Positions 1 to 8,632 of a stretch of 64,000 bases of DNA are shown here, one piece after another (the stretch's first letter is position 1; each line of letters begins with the position of its first letter). The position numbers and the translations under genes are program-made. Origin of the DNA: Pseudophaeobacter flagellatus. Lineage in GTDB: Bacteria; Pseudomonadota; Alphaproteobacteria; Rhodobacterales; Rhodobacteraceae. Location of the stretch: NCBI RefSeq assembly GCF_021228235.1, contig NZ_JAJQRG010000008.1, positions 1 to 64,000 of the forward strand, in the 5' to 3' direction. Under the pieces are notes generated by a model. It was not told the origin of the DNA. It worked only from the letters and a program-made list of their open reading frames with translations, and searched no databases.

Positions 1-43
1 CTAAATCACTCAATCGTAGCAAGCCAAAAGATACAACAACCGT

Positions 44-120
<77 letters not shown>

Positions 121-146
121 AAAACTCGACTTAACAGTCGCTTAAA

Positions 147-170
147 AGCCGCCCTAACGGGCGGCTTTTT
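147..170 (+). terminator. intrinsic terminator after tRNA-fMet
   Basis: An 8-bp perfect stem, AGCCGCCC with AGGGCGGCT-type complement, closes over a TAAC loop and runs into five T residues. It lies 27 nt after the tRNA CCA end and fits rho-independent termination of the tRNA transcript. Confidence 0.9.
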
Positions 171-286
171 GCGTTTGAAATTTTGGAAGCACTACGGAAG
201 CAAAAGGGTGCGAAGTCATTAGTAATAAAGCGAAAATACAAAGAATCCGATGAAACTCATTACGGAGGCTCCCCATATCGTTCGAG

Positions 287-515
287 CTAAAGCTCGAACA
301 CATCGCGCACCTGCTGCCGGATCTGGGCGGAGTCGATTGCGCCATCAATCCGGTTCTCTGAAGTGACGAGCCGCTCGCCCTTGGCGTTCTCAGGCCCGTT
401 AGGCTCCAACCCCATGATCTTGTACCACTCCAGCTTCTTGACCCACCTTTTTGCGTAGCTAGGGTCCGAGAGCATGCCGAGGTGCTCCCAATATACGGTG
501 ACCCCTGTCCTCGGC
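287..515 (-). pseudogene. C-terminal fragment of a helicase/nuclease-type defence protein
   Basis: About 75 codons ending at a normal stop. The fragment opens with the segment VYWEHLGMLSDPSYAKRW, a conserved block I associate with the C-terminal domain of large UvrD/sacsin-like defence or repair proteins. It has no start of its own: upstream it is joined out of frame to the sacsin-like N-terminus at about position 516. One large internal deletion in a single gene, or a fusion of two genes, would both give this structure. Family placement is from memory of the motif. Confidence 0.55.
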
Positions 516-695
516 ATTCTGAAGAAGCTCAAAGATGAAGTGTGCGCTGTCCGGATAGAGCTCCTCAACGATCCGCCTGATCCCGGTATGCTTCTTGAGC
601 ACCCGCGCAAGGTCCACGCGCTCGGAGCGCACCCGATCGATTATGGATTGCTTTTCGGATTCATCGAGGTGTGGGGCGTCGTGATCGATAGCCAT
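516..695 (-). pseudogene. N-terminal fragment of a sacsin-like ATPase
   Basis: Starts with ATG six bases after the stop of the preceding fragment and encodes about 60 residues ending in YPDSAHFIFELLQNAED. This is the first helix and N-box of the sacsin/Hsp90-like ATPase fold used by many large phage-defence proteins. The frame then breaks, and the rest of the ATPase domain is missing. It is clearly a remnant: intact members are usually over 1000 residues. Confidence 0.65.
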
Positions 696-700
696 GCGTA

Positions 701-915
701 TTACTCGGCTCCTACTATAACGGTTCCGAAGAGCACAGGCGTAGTTCGAACATCGCCAGTATTTCCGGCTTCCCGCAACTCCGTAACGCGCCGGTCGAAA
801 TCAGCGTTGGCCCGGGAAAGTTCACTCTGCTTCATCACGCGGATCTTCTCGTTTGTTGCCTTAGCGAGTTGTTCCTCCAGGGCGCGGACTCTTGCCCGGT
901 GGCTGACAGTAAGAC
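701..915 (-). pseudogene. C-terminal fragment of an SNF2-type helicase
   Basis: About 71 codons with a coiled-coil-like run (EEQLAKATNEKIRVMKQSEL) ending in TPVLFGTVIV. This resembles the extreme C-terminus of bacterial SNF2/RapA-like helicases found in defence islands. It has no start codon of its own and joins the truncated yhaN frame at about position 915, so a deletion removed the C-terminal part of yhaN and nearly all of the helicase gene. Assignment is from motif memory. Confidence 0.5.
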
Positions 916-1157
916 TCTCCATCGATTTCGATAAGGCCAGAGATCTGCAGGTTGGCCCGTTGATGCTGAAACCCATACGGCTCTCGCAGCGGAAAGCCGT
1001 AAAGCAGGCGCAGATAGCCTTCCATGGTTGTAGTTTTGCCAGCCTCGTTGGGCCCGTAAATGATGTGAAAATCTGAAGGACCGTCTGCTTTTCCAAAATC
1101 GAAGGATTTGTCGGTGAATCGCCCGAAAAAGTCGAAGGAAAGTTTTTGGACCCGCAT
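916..1157 (-). pseudogene. yhaN: YhaN-like AAA ATPase, N-terminal fragment
   Basis: The first 81 residues match the N-terminus of YhaN, the SbcC-like ATPase partner of YhaO. The Walker A reads GPNEAGKT at residues 35-42, followed by the typical LRLLYGFPLREPYGFQHQR block. Members are normally 800-1100 residues, whereas this copy breaks off at IEIDGE and is fused to helicase sequence. It starts within the last codons of yhaO, the usual coupled arrangement. The product cannot be a working ATPase, so YhaO is left without its partner here. Confidence 0.8.
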
Positions 1158-2383
1158 CAGGAGCTTGCCCCCTTCATGCGCGCCAGGATGCGCTGTGCAC
1201 CAGCCTCAGAAAGACGGCGCGCGAGCACATCCACGGCGTGCTCATCTGGCAAAAGCTCACCACGCCGCTGTGCGGCCAGTTCGGCAAGGATGGCTTCTAG
1301 CTCGGCCCGCGATGTTTCGACAAACCCAGGTTCTTGACGAATAGTCGCCATTATTGCTGCCAATTCGTCAGTCGCACTGCTGCCTGTTTCGGTAACGTCC
1401 GATAGGTCGAACACCAGTTTGTCCAGCCATAGGCTACCTGTCTCGCGGGCAAATTGGGATGCCGCTTCCTCCCAGACGTCTTGATCGCGCAGAATTTGCC
1501 AGCGGCGCGGTGTGCTCCCTGTCAAAGAAAGGCGGATAACGCCGCTACCTGAGGTGAGACTGTTCGCTGTTTCGCGCAATACTTGACGAAGCAGATCGCG
1601 CAAGCCGTCGTCGTTCTCGGTTTTGGTGGCATCGATTGGAACGTGAAGGAACTCCACCAAAGAGGTTGGCACTTCCGCGACTTCTATTGTCTCGCCGATG
1701 GTCAGAAGCGTGGCAGATTTCGGCCCGGGCTCACCGATATCGCGACCTTGTGGCGTTCCCGGCATTACGATCCATGGCGATTCCGCGTGGACTTGTCTGC
1801 GATGCACATGTCCGAGGGCCCAATAGTCAAACCCGGCCGCAACTAGGTCGCTCACCGTACAGGGGGCGTAGGGGTCATGTCCCCCAGCTCCGGCCAACGA
1901 AGTGTGAAGCATCGCGATATTGATGGCCCCACTAACAGGAGCCGGAAATTTGGGCAGGAGGCTCTCGGGGGCGTGACGATTGGCGAAGCTCACGCCATGG
2001 ATCCAGACATCTTCTGACAACTGGACCTTGCCGCCACGTCCATTGAAAATATGAACATTTTCGGGCAGGTTGAGTTCCCCCGTCAGTGGGTTCTCTGCGT
2101 CATGGTTGCCTCTGATGTAGAACACACGGATTCCGCCATCACGAAGGCGGTCCAATTGTCCAGTCAGGTATGCTGCTGTTCGTGCGCTGCGTTCGGCACC
2201 GTCAAAAAGGTCGCCTGCTATCAGAAGCGCGTTGACGCTCTCGGCAATGGCGGTGTCGATGATGCGGGTGAACGCTGATCTTGTGGCAGTGTGGACCTGA
2301 TCTCTTAAATCCGGGTCACGCAACGCCAGCGATCGCAACGGTGAGTCCAGATGAATGTCTGCTGTGTGAAGGATCTTGGTCAT
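1157..2383 (-). CDS. yhaO: YhaO-like DNA repair exonuclease (SbcD/Mre11 family)
   Basis: A 408-residue calcineurin-like metallophosphoesterase. Visible metal-binding motifs are HTADIHLDS near the N-terminus, AGDLFD, IRGNHD and the later GHVH, together the full Mre11/SbcD nuclease set. With YhaN it would form an SbcCD-like complex acting on DNA ends. The gene looks intact while the downstream ATPase gene is cut to 81 codons, so the complex is probably not functional. The second of two adjacent ATG codons is taken as the start. It lies divergent from the XRE/ImmA pair, 124 bases away. Confidence 0.88.
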   Translation of the reverse strand: MTKILHTADIHLDSPLRSLALRDPDLRDQVHTATRSAFTRIIDTAIAESVNALLIAGDLFDGAERSARTAAYLTGQLDRLRDGGIRVFYIRGNHDAENPLTGELNLPENVHIFNGRGGKVQLSEDVWIHGVSFANRHAPESLLPKFPAPVSGAINIAMLHTSLAGAGGHDPYAPCTVSDLVAAGFDYWALGHVHRRQVHAESPWIVMPGTPQGRDIGEPGPKSATLLTIGETIEVAEVPTSLVEFLHVPIDATKTENDDGLRDLLRQVLRETANSLTSGSGVIRLSLTGSTPRRWQILRDQDVWEEAASQFARETGSLWLDKLVFDLSDVTETGSSATDELAAIMATIRQEPGFVETSRAELEAILAELAAQRRGELLPDEHAVDVLARRLSEAGAQRILARMKGASS

Positions 2384-2507
2384 CAACTTGCTTTCTTTCT
2401 CGGACGTCAGATCCTGCTTCTTTGTTGATTCATTGCAGATTTATGCGTAACAGTTCGCAAATCCGCGAACAAGCGGATTGACAGGGAGAAGAAGCGATGG
2501 ACCGTTC

Positions 2508-2834
2508 ATGTCTGCCGAAAGCGTGACCTTCGGCCAAGCGATCTCGAAGGCCCGGAAGGCTCTGGGACTAAGCCAGAAGGAACTCGCCGCACGAGTGATG
2601 AAGGAAGAGGATACAGGGGCGATATCACCGCAATACCTCAACGACATCGAGCACGACCGGCGCAGTCCAAGCTCAGGGCATTTGATCCGCCAGTTCTCAG
2701 GGATCCTGAACATACCTGAAGACTATCTCTTCGCGCTCGCGGGTCGACTGCCAGATGACCTGCGGACCGATACCTCCGACCCAGACAGGGTCGTTGCCGC
2801 ATTCATGAGTTTCAGACGTACGCTAAAAGAGTAG
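2508..2834 (+). CDS. XRE-family HTH regulator
   Basis: A 108-residue protein with a helix-turn-helix near residues 8-60: KARKALGLSQKELAARV, then the recognition helix region ISPQYLNDIEHDRRSPS, ending IPEDYLFALAGRLP. It is followed after 10 bases by an ImmA/IrrE-type protease gene, the arrangement of repressor plus anti-repressor protease pairs in phages, ICEs and defence islands. A TTG at 2478 would add ten residues; the ATG at 2508 is preferred because the added residues are not conserved-looking. It probably autoregulates the divergent promoter region shared with yhaO. Confidence 0.85.
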   Translation: MSAESVTFGQAISKARKALGLSQKELAARVMKEEDTGAISPQYLNDIEHDRRSPSSGHLIRQFSGILNIPEDYLFALAGRLPDDLRTDTSDPDRVVAAFMSFRRTLKE

Positions 2835-2844
2835 AGAGGCACGC

Positions 2845-3372
2845 ATGGTGAAGATGATCCCAGACAACACTGGACGCTTTGCCAAGCGCCCCTTTTTCAC
2901 AGAGAAAGAGCTCGATGGCGACTGCGAGCGCCTGATCCGGGAACTCCTGCTGAAACGGCACGGTAAGGTCGAGTATCCGGTGTTGACCGACGATCTCACT
3001 GTCCTCATCGAGAACCATGACGCTGAACTCGACTGTTATGCCGACCTCAGGGCCTACGGTGACGACGTCGAGGGCGTTACCGAGTTCTTTCCCGAAAAGG
3101 GGCCAAAAGTTTCGATCTCGGAGCACATCTCGGGCGATGACAGGCGAGAGAATCGTTACCGCACGACGCTTACCCACGAATTCGGGCATGTGAAGTTTCA
3201 TGGTCCGCTCTGGGCGGAGAAGTTCGCTACTGGCGACCTTCTTGATCGGCGGCCGCATGCAAACAAGGCAGTCTCTAAGCGGGACAATATCCTGAACGCC
3301 CCACACCACCACAGTATCAATGATTTGGTGGAGTTCTTGGCTGGCACGTCCAGAGACGCCCTCGTCCGATAG
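2845..3372 (+). CDS. ImmA/IrrE-family metallopeptidase, C-terminus replaced
   Basis: A 175-residue protein with the zinc protease signature THEFGHVKFH, typical of ImmA/IrrE (DUF955) proteases that cleave partner XRE repressors. Residues 1 to about 152 look normal. After RDNILNAP, where relatives continue with a conserved W-rich and G-rich end, the frame runs into sequence that is the complement of a recombinase gene and stops after 23 foreign codons. The catalytic HExxH is upstream of the break, so partial activity cannot be excluded. It is translationally close to the XRE gene and likely co-transcribed. Confidence 0.8.
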   Translation: MVKMIPDNTGRFAKRPFFTEKELDGDCERLIRELLLKRHGKVEYPVLTDDLTVLIENHDAELDCYADLRAYGDDVEGVTEFFPEKGPKVSISEHISGDDRRENRYRTTLTHEFGHVKFHGPLWAEKFATGDLLDRRPHANKAVSKRDNILNAPHHHSINDLVEFLAGTSRDALVR

Positions 3373-3525
3373 GGTGCCCACCAGATCGTCAATATGCGCG
3401 CGGTAAAGAGCAGGGAGGTCCTGGGGCAAGAGGATGGGCTCTGGGGCAGCGGCGTCCCGTTTGGCCCGTGCTTGGGTCAGTTCAGCATCTACCTCGTTGA
3501 GCTGGGCGAAGATTGGGGCAGAATA
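3305..3525 (-). pseudogene. serine recombinase, C-terminal fragment
   Basis: The minus strand reads IFAQLNEVDAELTQARAK and then PALYRAHIDDLVGTL and HQIIDTVVV. This is the coiled C-terminal segment of large serine recombinases (resolvase/integrase family proteins of phages and ICEs). There is no catalytic domain and no start or stop; the fragment collides tail-to-tail with the ImmA gene at about position 3303. It is the likely remnant of the integrase that brought the island to the tRNA. Confidence 0.65.
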
Positions 3526-3930
3526 ATTCCCACAGTTTGACGCGAATAATCAGACCATTAGTCGCGGGCACGCCGCCAAAACCAACGAGTTTTTCAAAAA
3601 CATCCGCTTGTACCGAGCTTGCGGCATCGCAACGTGTCGATCACGGGGCCTGGACCGCTGTCGGCGCTTCAGCGGGTGGCGGAAGCCAGCCCAAAGTGTT
3701 TTGGGGCCGGGCGGTGCCCGGCTTGGCTGGTGTTGTTGGGCGCTCAGCTGTCGGCTGATCCAGATTTCTGCGCGTTCCGTGCATTTGGCGATATTCAGCA
3801 GGTTAGAATGAAAGAACCCGGATGTGTTTTACCACTTGCTATCTGCGTTTTGTAAGCGCGGGTAATATCGATGGTAGCGGTGCTCGGGCCAGTTTGGTTT
3901 TATAGGCGGGTAGATGGGACATGGTGTGTC
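3526..3930. other. gene-free stretch at the island edge
   Basis: About 400 bases with no coding region I can support on either strand. Open frames here are short and lack family signatures and plausible ribosome sites. The stretch marks the passage from the decayed island into the NO-related operon, and its right part would hold the operon's 3-prime untranslated end. I see no convincing terminator hairpin with a T run. Confidence 0.4.
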
Positions 3931-5121
3931 TCAGCGCTTGTAGTATTTCACGGTTGTCTTGTGCTGCTTTTGATCAGGGATACCGCATGTGGGGCATTTC
4001 TTTCCACTGAACACCGGCCGAGGGAGCGGCTGTAGGGCTGCTGTGCCCTGCCGCAGAACAAAGGCGGCCCAGGCCGTACACCAAATGGCGGGAGCGGCTG
4101 CATACCATACGGTGTCAATTTGTGCGAAGACCCGCAGCGCAGCCGCAGCTGACAGGAGGACGCCGCCGCCTATGTCGATAAGGGAAGGGCATAGCCGATC
4201 GGCCCGCCGCGCGACGGCGCGCGCGGCCACGGCATAGATAGACCCCGCAATGGCACCTGCGGCCAGGGCATGTATCGTATCGCTTTTTGCCAAAATAGCG
4301 CCCGGAATAGTGCTAAGCACGGCCAAAAAAAGGCCGAGAGGCAGCCAAGCATAGCCCATGTGCAGCAGGCCCAACAAACCGTCCTTGAGGGTCTGTGCCG
4401 ATAGCCAGAGGAGCAGCCGCAGGGCTTCGGCAGCGGCTGCGAGCAGAAGGCATGGAAGGAGCGCCTGCCAAGGCGCTCCCAGGGTTTCTAGTGCCAGTGC
4501 CAGCAGAATTGCGCCAGCAGCGGGGACACTGGCCAGCCGGGCAACCTTGAAGCGCTGACCCACATCGCGGCTACCAGCCACCCGGTTCCAGGTGAAGGCG
4601 GCCACCATCCGGCCGCCAATCACCGACAAAAGCGCGGCGAAGCCCAAGACCGGGATCCGTGACGGAATTGCCCCGCTGAGAGTTGCGATCTGTGCCCCGG
4701 CCATCGCCAGTGCAAACAGCCCAATCACCGCTCCTTTTGAAGATGCGGCATCGAAGGCGGCGCGCAGCAGCAGCCAGGCCACCGCGACCATGAATGCCGA
4801 TGCGCCGCCGGCAACCAGCGCAGGTGCGCTCCCCAACAGGCCCGCGGCGATTATTCGGGCCAGACACCAGAGCGATAGCAAGACCGTTAGCGCGAGCCGC
4901 GACAGGGTTGGTTTGTCGCGCCAGCTTGTCATCGCGGTTAAGGCGTAGCCGGCAAACATGGCGGCGGCGAAGCCAAAGACCATTTCATGTGCGTGCCAGG
5001 CGACCAAACTGCCCAGGGGCGACTGAGGGATTTCGAACCCTGTGTTCCAGCTGACCAGCGCGACGGCTACAATCGCCCAGGTGCCGCCCGCCAGAAACAG
5101 GGCAGAGTGTGGTGCAGCCAT
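3931..5121 (-). CDS. nnrS: NnrS-family heme-copper membrane protein
   Basis: A membrane protein of 396 residues with about twelve hydrophobic segments. The signature WHAHEMVFGF near residue 41 is diagnostic for NnrS, a heme- and copper-containing protein that protects against nitric oxide and is controlled by NO-responsive regulators. It is the last gene of the operon, 19 bases after ubiV. An upstream ATG at 5187 would overlap ubiV and add a non-hydrophobic, unusual leader; the ATG at 5121 directly before the first membrane segment is preferred. The C-terminus carries an odd CPTCG motif and a basic tail, possibly a replaced end. Confidence 0.9.
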   Translation of the reverse strand: MAAPHSALFLAGGTWAIVAVALVSWNTGFEIPQSPLGSLVAWHAHEMVFGFAAAMFAGYALTAMTSWRDKPTLSRLALTVLLSLWCLARIIAAGLLGSAPALVAGGASAFMVAVAWLLLRAAFDAASSKGAVIGLFALAMAGAQIATLSGAIPSRIPVLGFAALLSVIGGRMVAAFTWNRVAGSRDVGQRFKVARLASVPAAGAILLALALETLGAPWQALLPCLLLAAAAEALRLLLWLSAQTLKDGLLGLLHMGYAWLPLGLFLAVLSTIPGAILAKSDTIHALAAGAIAGSIYAVAARAVARRADRLCPSLIDIGGGVLLSAAAALRVFAQIDTVWYAAAPAIWCTAWAAFVLRQGTAALQPLPRPVFSGKKCPTCGIPDQKQHKTTVKYYKR

Positions 5122-5140
5122 CGGCTTGCCGCTGTCGCAG

Positions 5141-6067
5141 TCACACCGGCGCGGCCATGGCGATGCGACGATATCCTGCCGCGCCATGATAGAAACCGTT
5201 GCTCAGGCCAGTGTCACCGCTCAGTTCTGCCAGCTGACGATCGGCCTCATCCACTGGCATCTTGCCGTCCAGCACATCGCGGAACAGCTGTGCCACGGCA
5301 ACCATGTCCACCGCCTGCGGCATCAGACGCAGATGGGTGACACCCTCTGCCACCAGCCGCGTCGTTTCGGGCAGAAGATCGATATAGCTCTCGGATTGGG
5401 TCTGGATGCCGTTTACCCGCAGGATTGGCTGATCGTCACGAGTGCGCAGCGGCATCCCGTCGGCGTCCTCTTCGCAGACGAACTGGCAGTTGTCCTTGGT
5501 GCGGCCATGGGCGCGGGCGTGGTAGCAGCGCGCCGAAACCGCAAGCGAGGCGCGGCCAAAGGCCTGGACTTCTACACCGAGGCCGAGATGGCGCGCGGCC
5601 TGCGCGGCGGCGGCGATGGCCGGGGCAGGCATTTCGCTGGGCAGGCAGACATGGGTTGCCCCCTGCCGGGCCATCCATGCGATTGTCGCCTCGTTATAGG
5701 CGTTCATGAAGGGCCCGATCCGGTGCGGGCGTTTGCCCCGCGCAAACAACCCCGCAGCATTGTTGATCTCGATCTCGGGCGCCTCCATCGCGGCCAGATC
5801 CTCGGTTGCCTTGCGCTCTCGCTTCAGCATCACCTCGGCCAGGGTAGAGAGGACCACCAGCTTGCCAGCCCGCTGCAGCCGCTCGATCGTGGCGGGCAGG
5901 TCGGGTTCGTGGAAGGGGGCGCGCTTGGAACAGATCACCTCGCCAAGATAGACCTCGTCCACCGGGGCCTCGTCCGCGATGCGGGCATAGAAATCGCGGC
6001 GCATCTCGGCGGACCAGTGATAGGCGACGGGGCCGAGCGTCAGTTTTGTCATCTGGGTCATCTCCAT
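5141..6067 (-). CDS. ubiV: UbiV, O2-independent ubiquinone hydroxylation
   Basis: A 308-residue U32-family protein. The cysteines fit the UbiV 4Fe-4S set: one in EVICSKR near residue 46 and three in a CYHARAHGRTKDNCQFVC block around residues 180-200. UbiV works with UbiU to hydroxylate the ubiquinone ring without oxygen, using prephenate as oxygen donor in E. coli. It overlaps the end of ubiU by about 10 bases, so the two are translationally coupled. Its place in an operon with NO-handling genes suggests the quinone is needed for respiration on nitrogen oxides when oxygen is scarce. Confidence 0.93.
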   Translation of the reverse strand: MEMTQMTKLTLGPVAYHWSAEMRRDFYARIADEAPVDEVYLGEVICSKRAPFHEPDLPATIERLQRAGKLVVLSTLAEVMLKRERKATEDLAAMEAPEIEINNAAGLFARGKRPHRIGPFMNAYNEATIAWMARQGATHVCLPSEMPAPAIAAAAQAARHLGLGVEVQAFGRASLAVSARCYHARAHGRTKDNCQFVCEEDADGMPLRTRDDQPILRVNGIQTQSESYIDLLPETTRLVAEGVTHLRLMPQAVDMVAVAQLFRDVLDGKMPVDEADRQLAELSGDTGLSNGFYHGAAGYRRIAMAAPV

Positions 6068-7056
6068 TTCTTCGTCTCGAAGGCACCCTGGGTCTGCTTC
6101 TGCCCCTCGGTCAGCGCGACAAGGTCGGCGATATTCGCCTCTCGTCCGGCCTTGATGTCGTCCACTGCGGCCCGAAAGGCCCGCACCACGCCGCGCACAT
6201 AGCTTTTAGAGCGCTGTCGCCCCTCAATCTTGAAAGCATGCACCCCTGCTTCGATAAGTTCGGGCAAGAGCCGCGACAGGTTCAGGCTCACCGGTTCTTC
6301 AAAGGCGTAGTAGCCCTGGGGCCGGTGGGGGGCGGTATAGCGCCCCTTGCAGATCGTCGGATAGCCTGCCTTTTCGTCTGGGCCAAACTGGTCGATGGTG
6401 AAACCCGCAAGCTGCGAGGCCATCGAGCCATCGGCGTGGCGGGCATATTCGACGTCGGACGCGGGCGAGCAGACCCCATCCATGTTGGTCGATTGTCCCG
6501 TCAGATAGTTGGTCAGGCTGCACCGGCCCTCTACCATCAGCCCATGATTTCCAAAGATGAAGGTTTCGATCTCACAGGGGATTTCCTTGCGGATCTGGCG
6601 GATTTCCGGGATCGTCAGGATGCGGGGCAGCACCACCCTCTTGACGCCAAAACTCTCGCAGTAATACCGGATCGCCTCGGGGCTGGAGGCCGCGGCCTGG
6701 ACTGACAGGTGCAGGCGGACCTGTGGGTGGGTGCGGGCGATATAGTCGGCTACGCCCATATCCGCGACGATAAAGGCATCGACCCCCAGCCGCGCCCCGG
6801 TGTCGGCAGCCTGGCGCCACAGATCGACCTTCCCCGCAGGCGGATAGGTGTTCAGGGCCAACAGAACCTTGGTGCCCTTTGCATGCGCATAGACGACAGA
6901 GGCGGCAAGTTCATCGGGGGTGAAATTCAACCCCGGAAAGTTGCGCGCGTTGGTGGCGTCCTGGAACCCGCAATAGACGGCATCGGCACCGGCATCGACA
7001 GCCGTGCGCAGTGCGGCAGGGGTTCCCGCCGGGCAGATTAGTTCGGCAAGGCTCAT
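6058..7056 (-). CDS. ubiU: UbiU, O2-independent ubiquinone hydroxylation
   Basis: A 332-residue U32-family protein beginning MSLAELICPAGTPAALR. The U32 core is complete (YCGFQDATNARNFPGLNF, then FIFGNHGLMVEGRCSLTNYL), and the four cluster cysteines are visible in EGRCS, DGVCSP and YPTICKGRY plus one nearby. It forms a heterodimer with UbiV. It overlaps ubiT by four bases upstream and ubiV downstream. The length matches E. coli UbiU. Confidence 0.94.
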   Translation of the reverse strand: MSLAELICPAGTPAALRTAVDAGADAVYCGFQDATNARNFPGLNFTPDELAASVVYAHAKGTKVLLALNTYPPAGKVDLWRQAADTGARLGVDAFIVADMGVADYIARTHPQVRLHLSVQAAASSPEAIRYYCESFGVKRVVLPRILTIPEIRQIRKEIPCEIETFIFGNHGLMVEGRCSLTNYLTGQSTNMDGVCSPASDVEYARHADGSMASQLAGFTIDQFGPDEKAGYPTICKGRYTAPHRPQGYYAFEEPVSLNLSRLLPELIEAGVHAFKIEGRQRSKSYVRGVVRAFRAAVDDIKAGREANIADLVALTEGQKQTQGAFETKKWR

Positions 7057-7574
7057 GCGTCCTCTTCTCCTGTGCTGGTGTTGAGATAGGCCCGCCTGAG
7101 CCGCGCCAGGATCGCCCGGCCTGGCGGGCCGAACATTCCGGCGGTTTCCTCGGCCAGCGAGCCCTCCATATCGTCGAGCGCATTCCTGAGCCGCACCACC
7201 GCCTCGGTATCGCCCGAAACCTCCAGATCGCGCGAGAAGAAGGCCGCGTCGCCGTCCTCTTCGGCATCGACCAATTCCAGCAGCAACAGGAAACGGCCAC
7301 GGATCACTGCGCCTGCCTGCGGTGCCGCATGGCGCGGCACGGCGCGGAACACCAGCGCTTGCGGGTCCGGGCGCAGATGCAGCGCGAAGGGCAGTTCCAC
7401 CGGATCGATAAGGAAATCTGTTGTCTGGTGCGGCCCAAGCCGCGCAAAGAGTGAGGAATGCTGCTTTGCGATCCGGCGCACGACACGCGACAGGATCGGC
7501 TGAAGTGCCAGGCAGGACAAGCGCGCCACCGCCCCTTCGCCGGGCCGCAGCGGCCGCGGCGTTTCGCTGATCAT
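7053..7574 (-). CDS. ubiT: UbiT-like SCP2 lipid-binding protein
   Basis: A 173-residue SCP2-domain protein starting MISETPRPLRPGEG. In E. coli UbiT binds ubiquinone precursors and is required with UbiU and UbiV for anaerobic synthesis. The SCP2 fold is suggested by the beta-rich middle ending in the GDTEAVVRLRNALDD helix. The order ubiT-ubiU-ubiV with ATGA overlap supports the call better than the sequence alone. A TTG/ATG further upstream would overlap the hemerythrin gene and is not used. Confidence 0.85.
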   Translation of the reverse strand: MISETPRPLRPGEGAVARLSCLALQPILSRVVRRIAKQHSSLFARLGPHQTTDFLIDPVELPFALHLRPDPQALVFRAVPRHAAPQAGAVIRGRFLLLLELVDAEEDGDAAFFSRDLEVSGDTEAVVRLRNALDDMEGSLAEETAGMFGPPGRAILARLRRAYLNTSTGEEDA

Positions 7575-7602
7575 GCTCAATTTCGGTCCTTTCGTTCGGC
7601 AG

Positions 7603-8091
7603 TTATGCCTGCATTCCGAGGCGCGGGAACAGCACCTCGTTCTCGAGGTAAATATGTTCGTCCAGATCTTCGACCAGCTTGCCGAGCCCGTCATAAAGGC
7701 GCCGCCAACTCCGGCAGGCGTTGAGGGGCAGTCGGAAACCATGGGTGATCGCCGCGATCTGATTCAGCGCTGCCTCATGCGCGTCATGGGCGTTGCGCAG
7801 ACCGGGAATGGCCGCCGCTGCACGCCCGGCAGACCCGGTGCGGACGGCGGGAAAGATGATCTCTTCCTCTTCGCGCATATGCGCCTCAAGCTCTGCAATC
7901 ATCGCCTCAAGCGCATGGGTGAGGCCATGTGGCGTGTTGGGATCTGTGGCATGGGTGGTCTCGACCTTGCGGGCAAGCCTGATCAGATCCGGGAGTTCTC
8001 GCCGGTGCGTATCGTGATAGCGGGTGCGGATATGCGAGATCAGTGCCTCGGTCTGGGCGTCTGTCGGGGCATCGGTTGCAGGGTTGTGCAT
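7603..8091 (-). CDS. hemerythrin-domain protein (RIC/DnrN-like)
   Basis: A 162-residue helical protein with a full set of di-iron ligands: HRRELP and HDTH early, EAHMREEEEIIFP in the middle, AHDAHEAALNQI, and DEHIYLENEVLFP at the end. The pattern matches the C-terminal domain of RIC proteins (YtfE, ScdA, DnrN), which repair NO-damaged iron-sulfur clusters. The short N-terminal ScdA_N cysteine domain of those proteins is absent. It sits between DUF2478 and ubiT in one operon with the iron-sulfur proteins UbiU and UbiV, so protection or repair of their clusters is a reasonable inference. Confidence 0.87.
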   Translation of the reverse strand: MHNPATDAPTDAQTEALISHIRTRYHDTHRRELPDLIRLARKVETTHATDPNTPHGLTHALEAMIAELEAHMREEEEIIFPAVRTGSAGRAAAAIPGLRNAHDAHEAALNQIAAITHGFRLPLNACRSWRRLYDGLGKLVEDLDEHIYLENEVLFPRLGMQA

Positions 8092-8625
8092 TCACAGCTC
8101 CTTTGTCTGGGTCGCGTTGGGGGCGATAGCCCTGCGGCACCAGGCGAGGATCGCATCTTCTTCCGGGGGCAGGTGGGTGTCCATGCCTCCGGCGAATTGT
8201 GCAAAGCTCGCCCGGTGGGTCTCGGGGACGCCGGTCAGGACTGGCACGCCCTTGTCCAGCGCTTCGGCGATCAGCGGCCGTAGCCCACGCCCCTCGGCCT
8301 CTTGCAGGCCAAACTTATTGAGCAGCACCAGGTCCACCGCGCCTGCTTGCAGCCGGGAGGTGATCTGCCCAACCGCCTCTTCGAAGGCTGAGGCATCCAT
8401 TCGGCAGGCGGTCGAGCCTTGGCCCAGATCCTGGGTGATCCGCATCAGCGGGCCCCTAGGCAGCAGCCAAAGGTCGCTGTTGCAATGACCTGATCCACCG
8501 TCCGGAATAGCCGGGCACAGCGCGCCCACCAGCCGGACTCCGTCGTTGGTCAGGCGTTCGGCAACGGCGGTCAGCAAAACCTCTGCCGCGCCGCGCGTCT
8601 GCCCTGTTATCCCTGCAAGCCGCAT
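8092..8625 (-). CDS. DUF2478 protein, predicted P-loop-like
   Basis: A 177-residue protein beginning MRLAGITGQTRGAAEVLL, a degenerate nucleotide-binding start, followed by AVDLVLLNKFGLQEAEGRG. That block is typical of DUF2478, a family often found beside molybdenum or nitrogen-oxide genes. Its biochemical role is unknown. Its stop codon abuts the hemerythrin start, so it is the first long gene of the NO/ubiquinone operon. A TTG at 8646 would add seven residues; the ATG is preferred. Confidence 0.8.
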   Translation of the reverse strand: MRLAGITGQTRGAAEVLLTAVAERLTNDGVRLVGALCPAIPDGGSGHCNSDLWLLPRGPLMRITQDLGQGSTACRMDASAFEEAVGQITSRLQAGAVDLVLLNKFGLQEAEGRGLRPLIAEALDKGVPVLTGVPETHRASFAQFAGGMDTHLPPEEDAILAWCRRAIAPNATQTKEL

Positions 8626-8632
8626 GATTGTC

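Noticed and set aside
5042-6202. 386-codon frame antisense to ubiV and nnrS
   Set aside because: Shadow of ubiV; no protein family visible.
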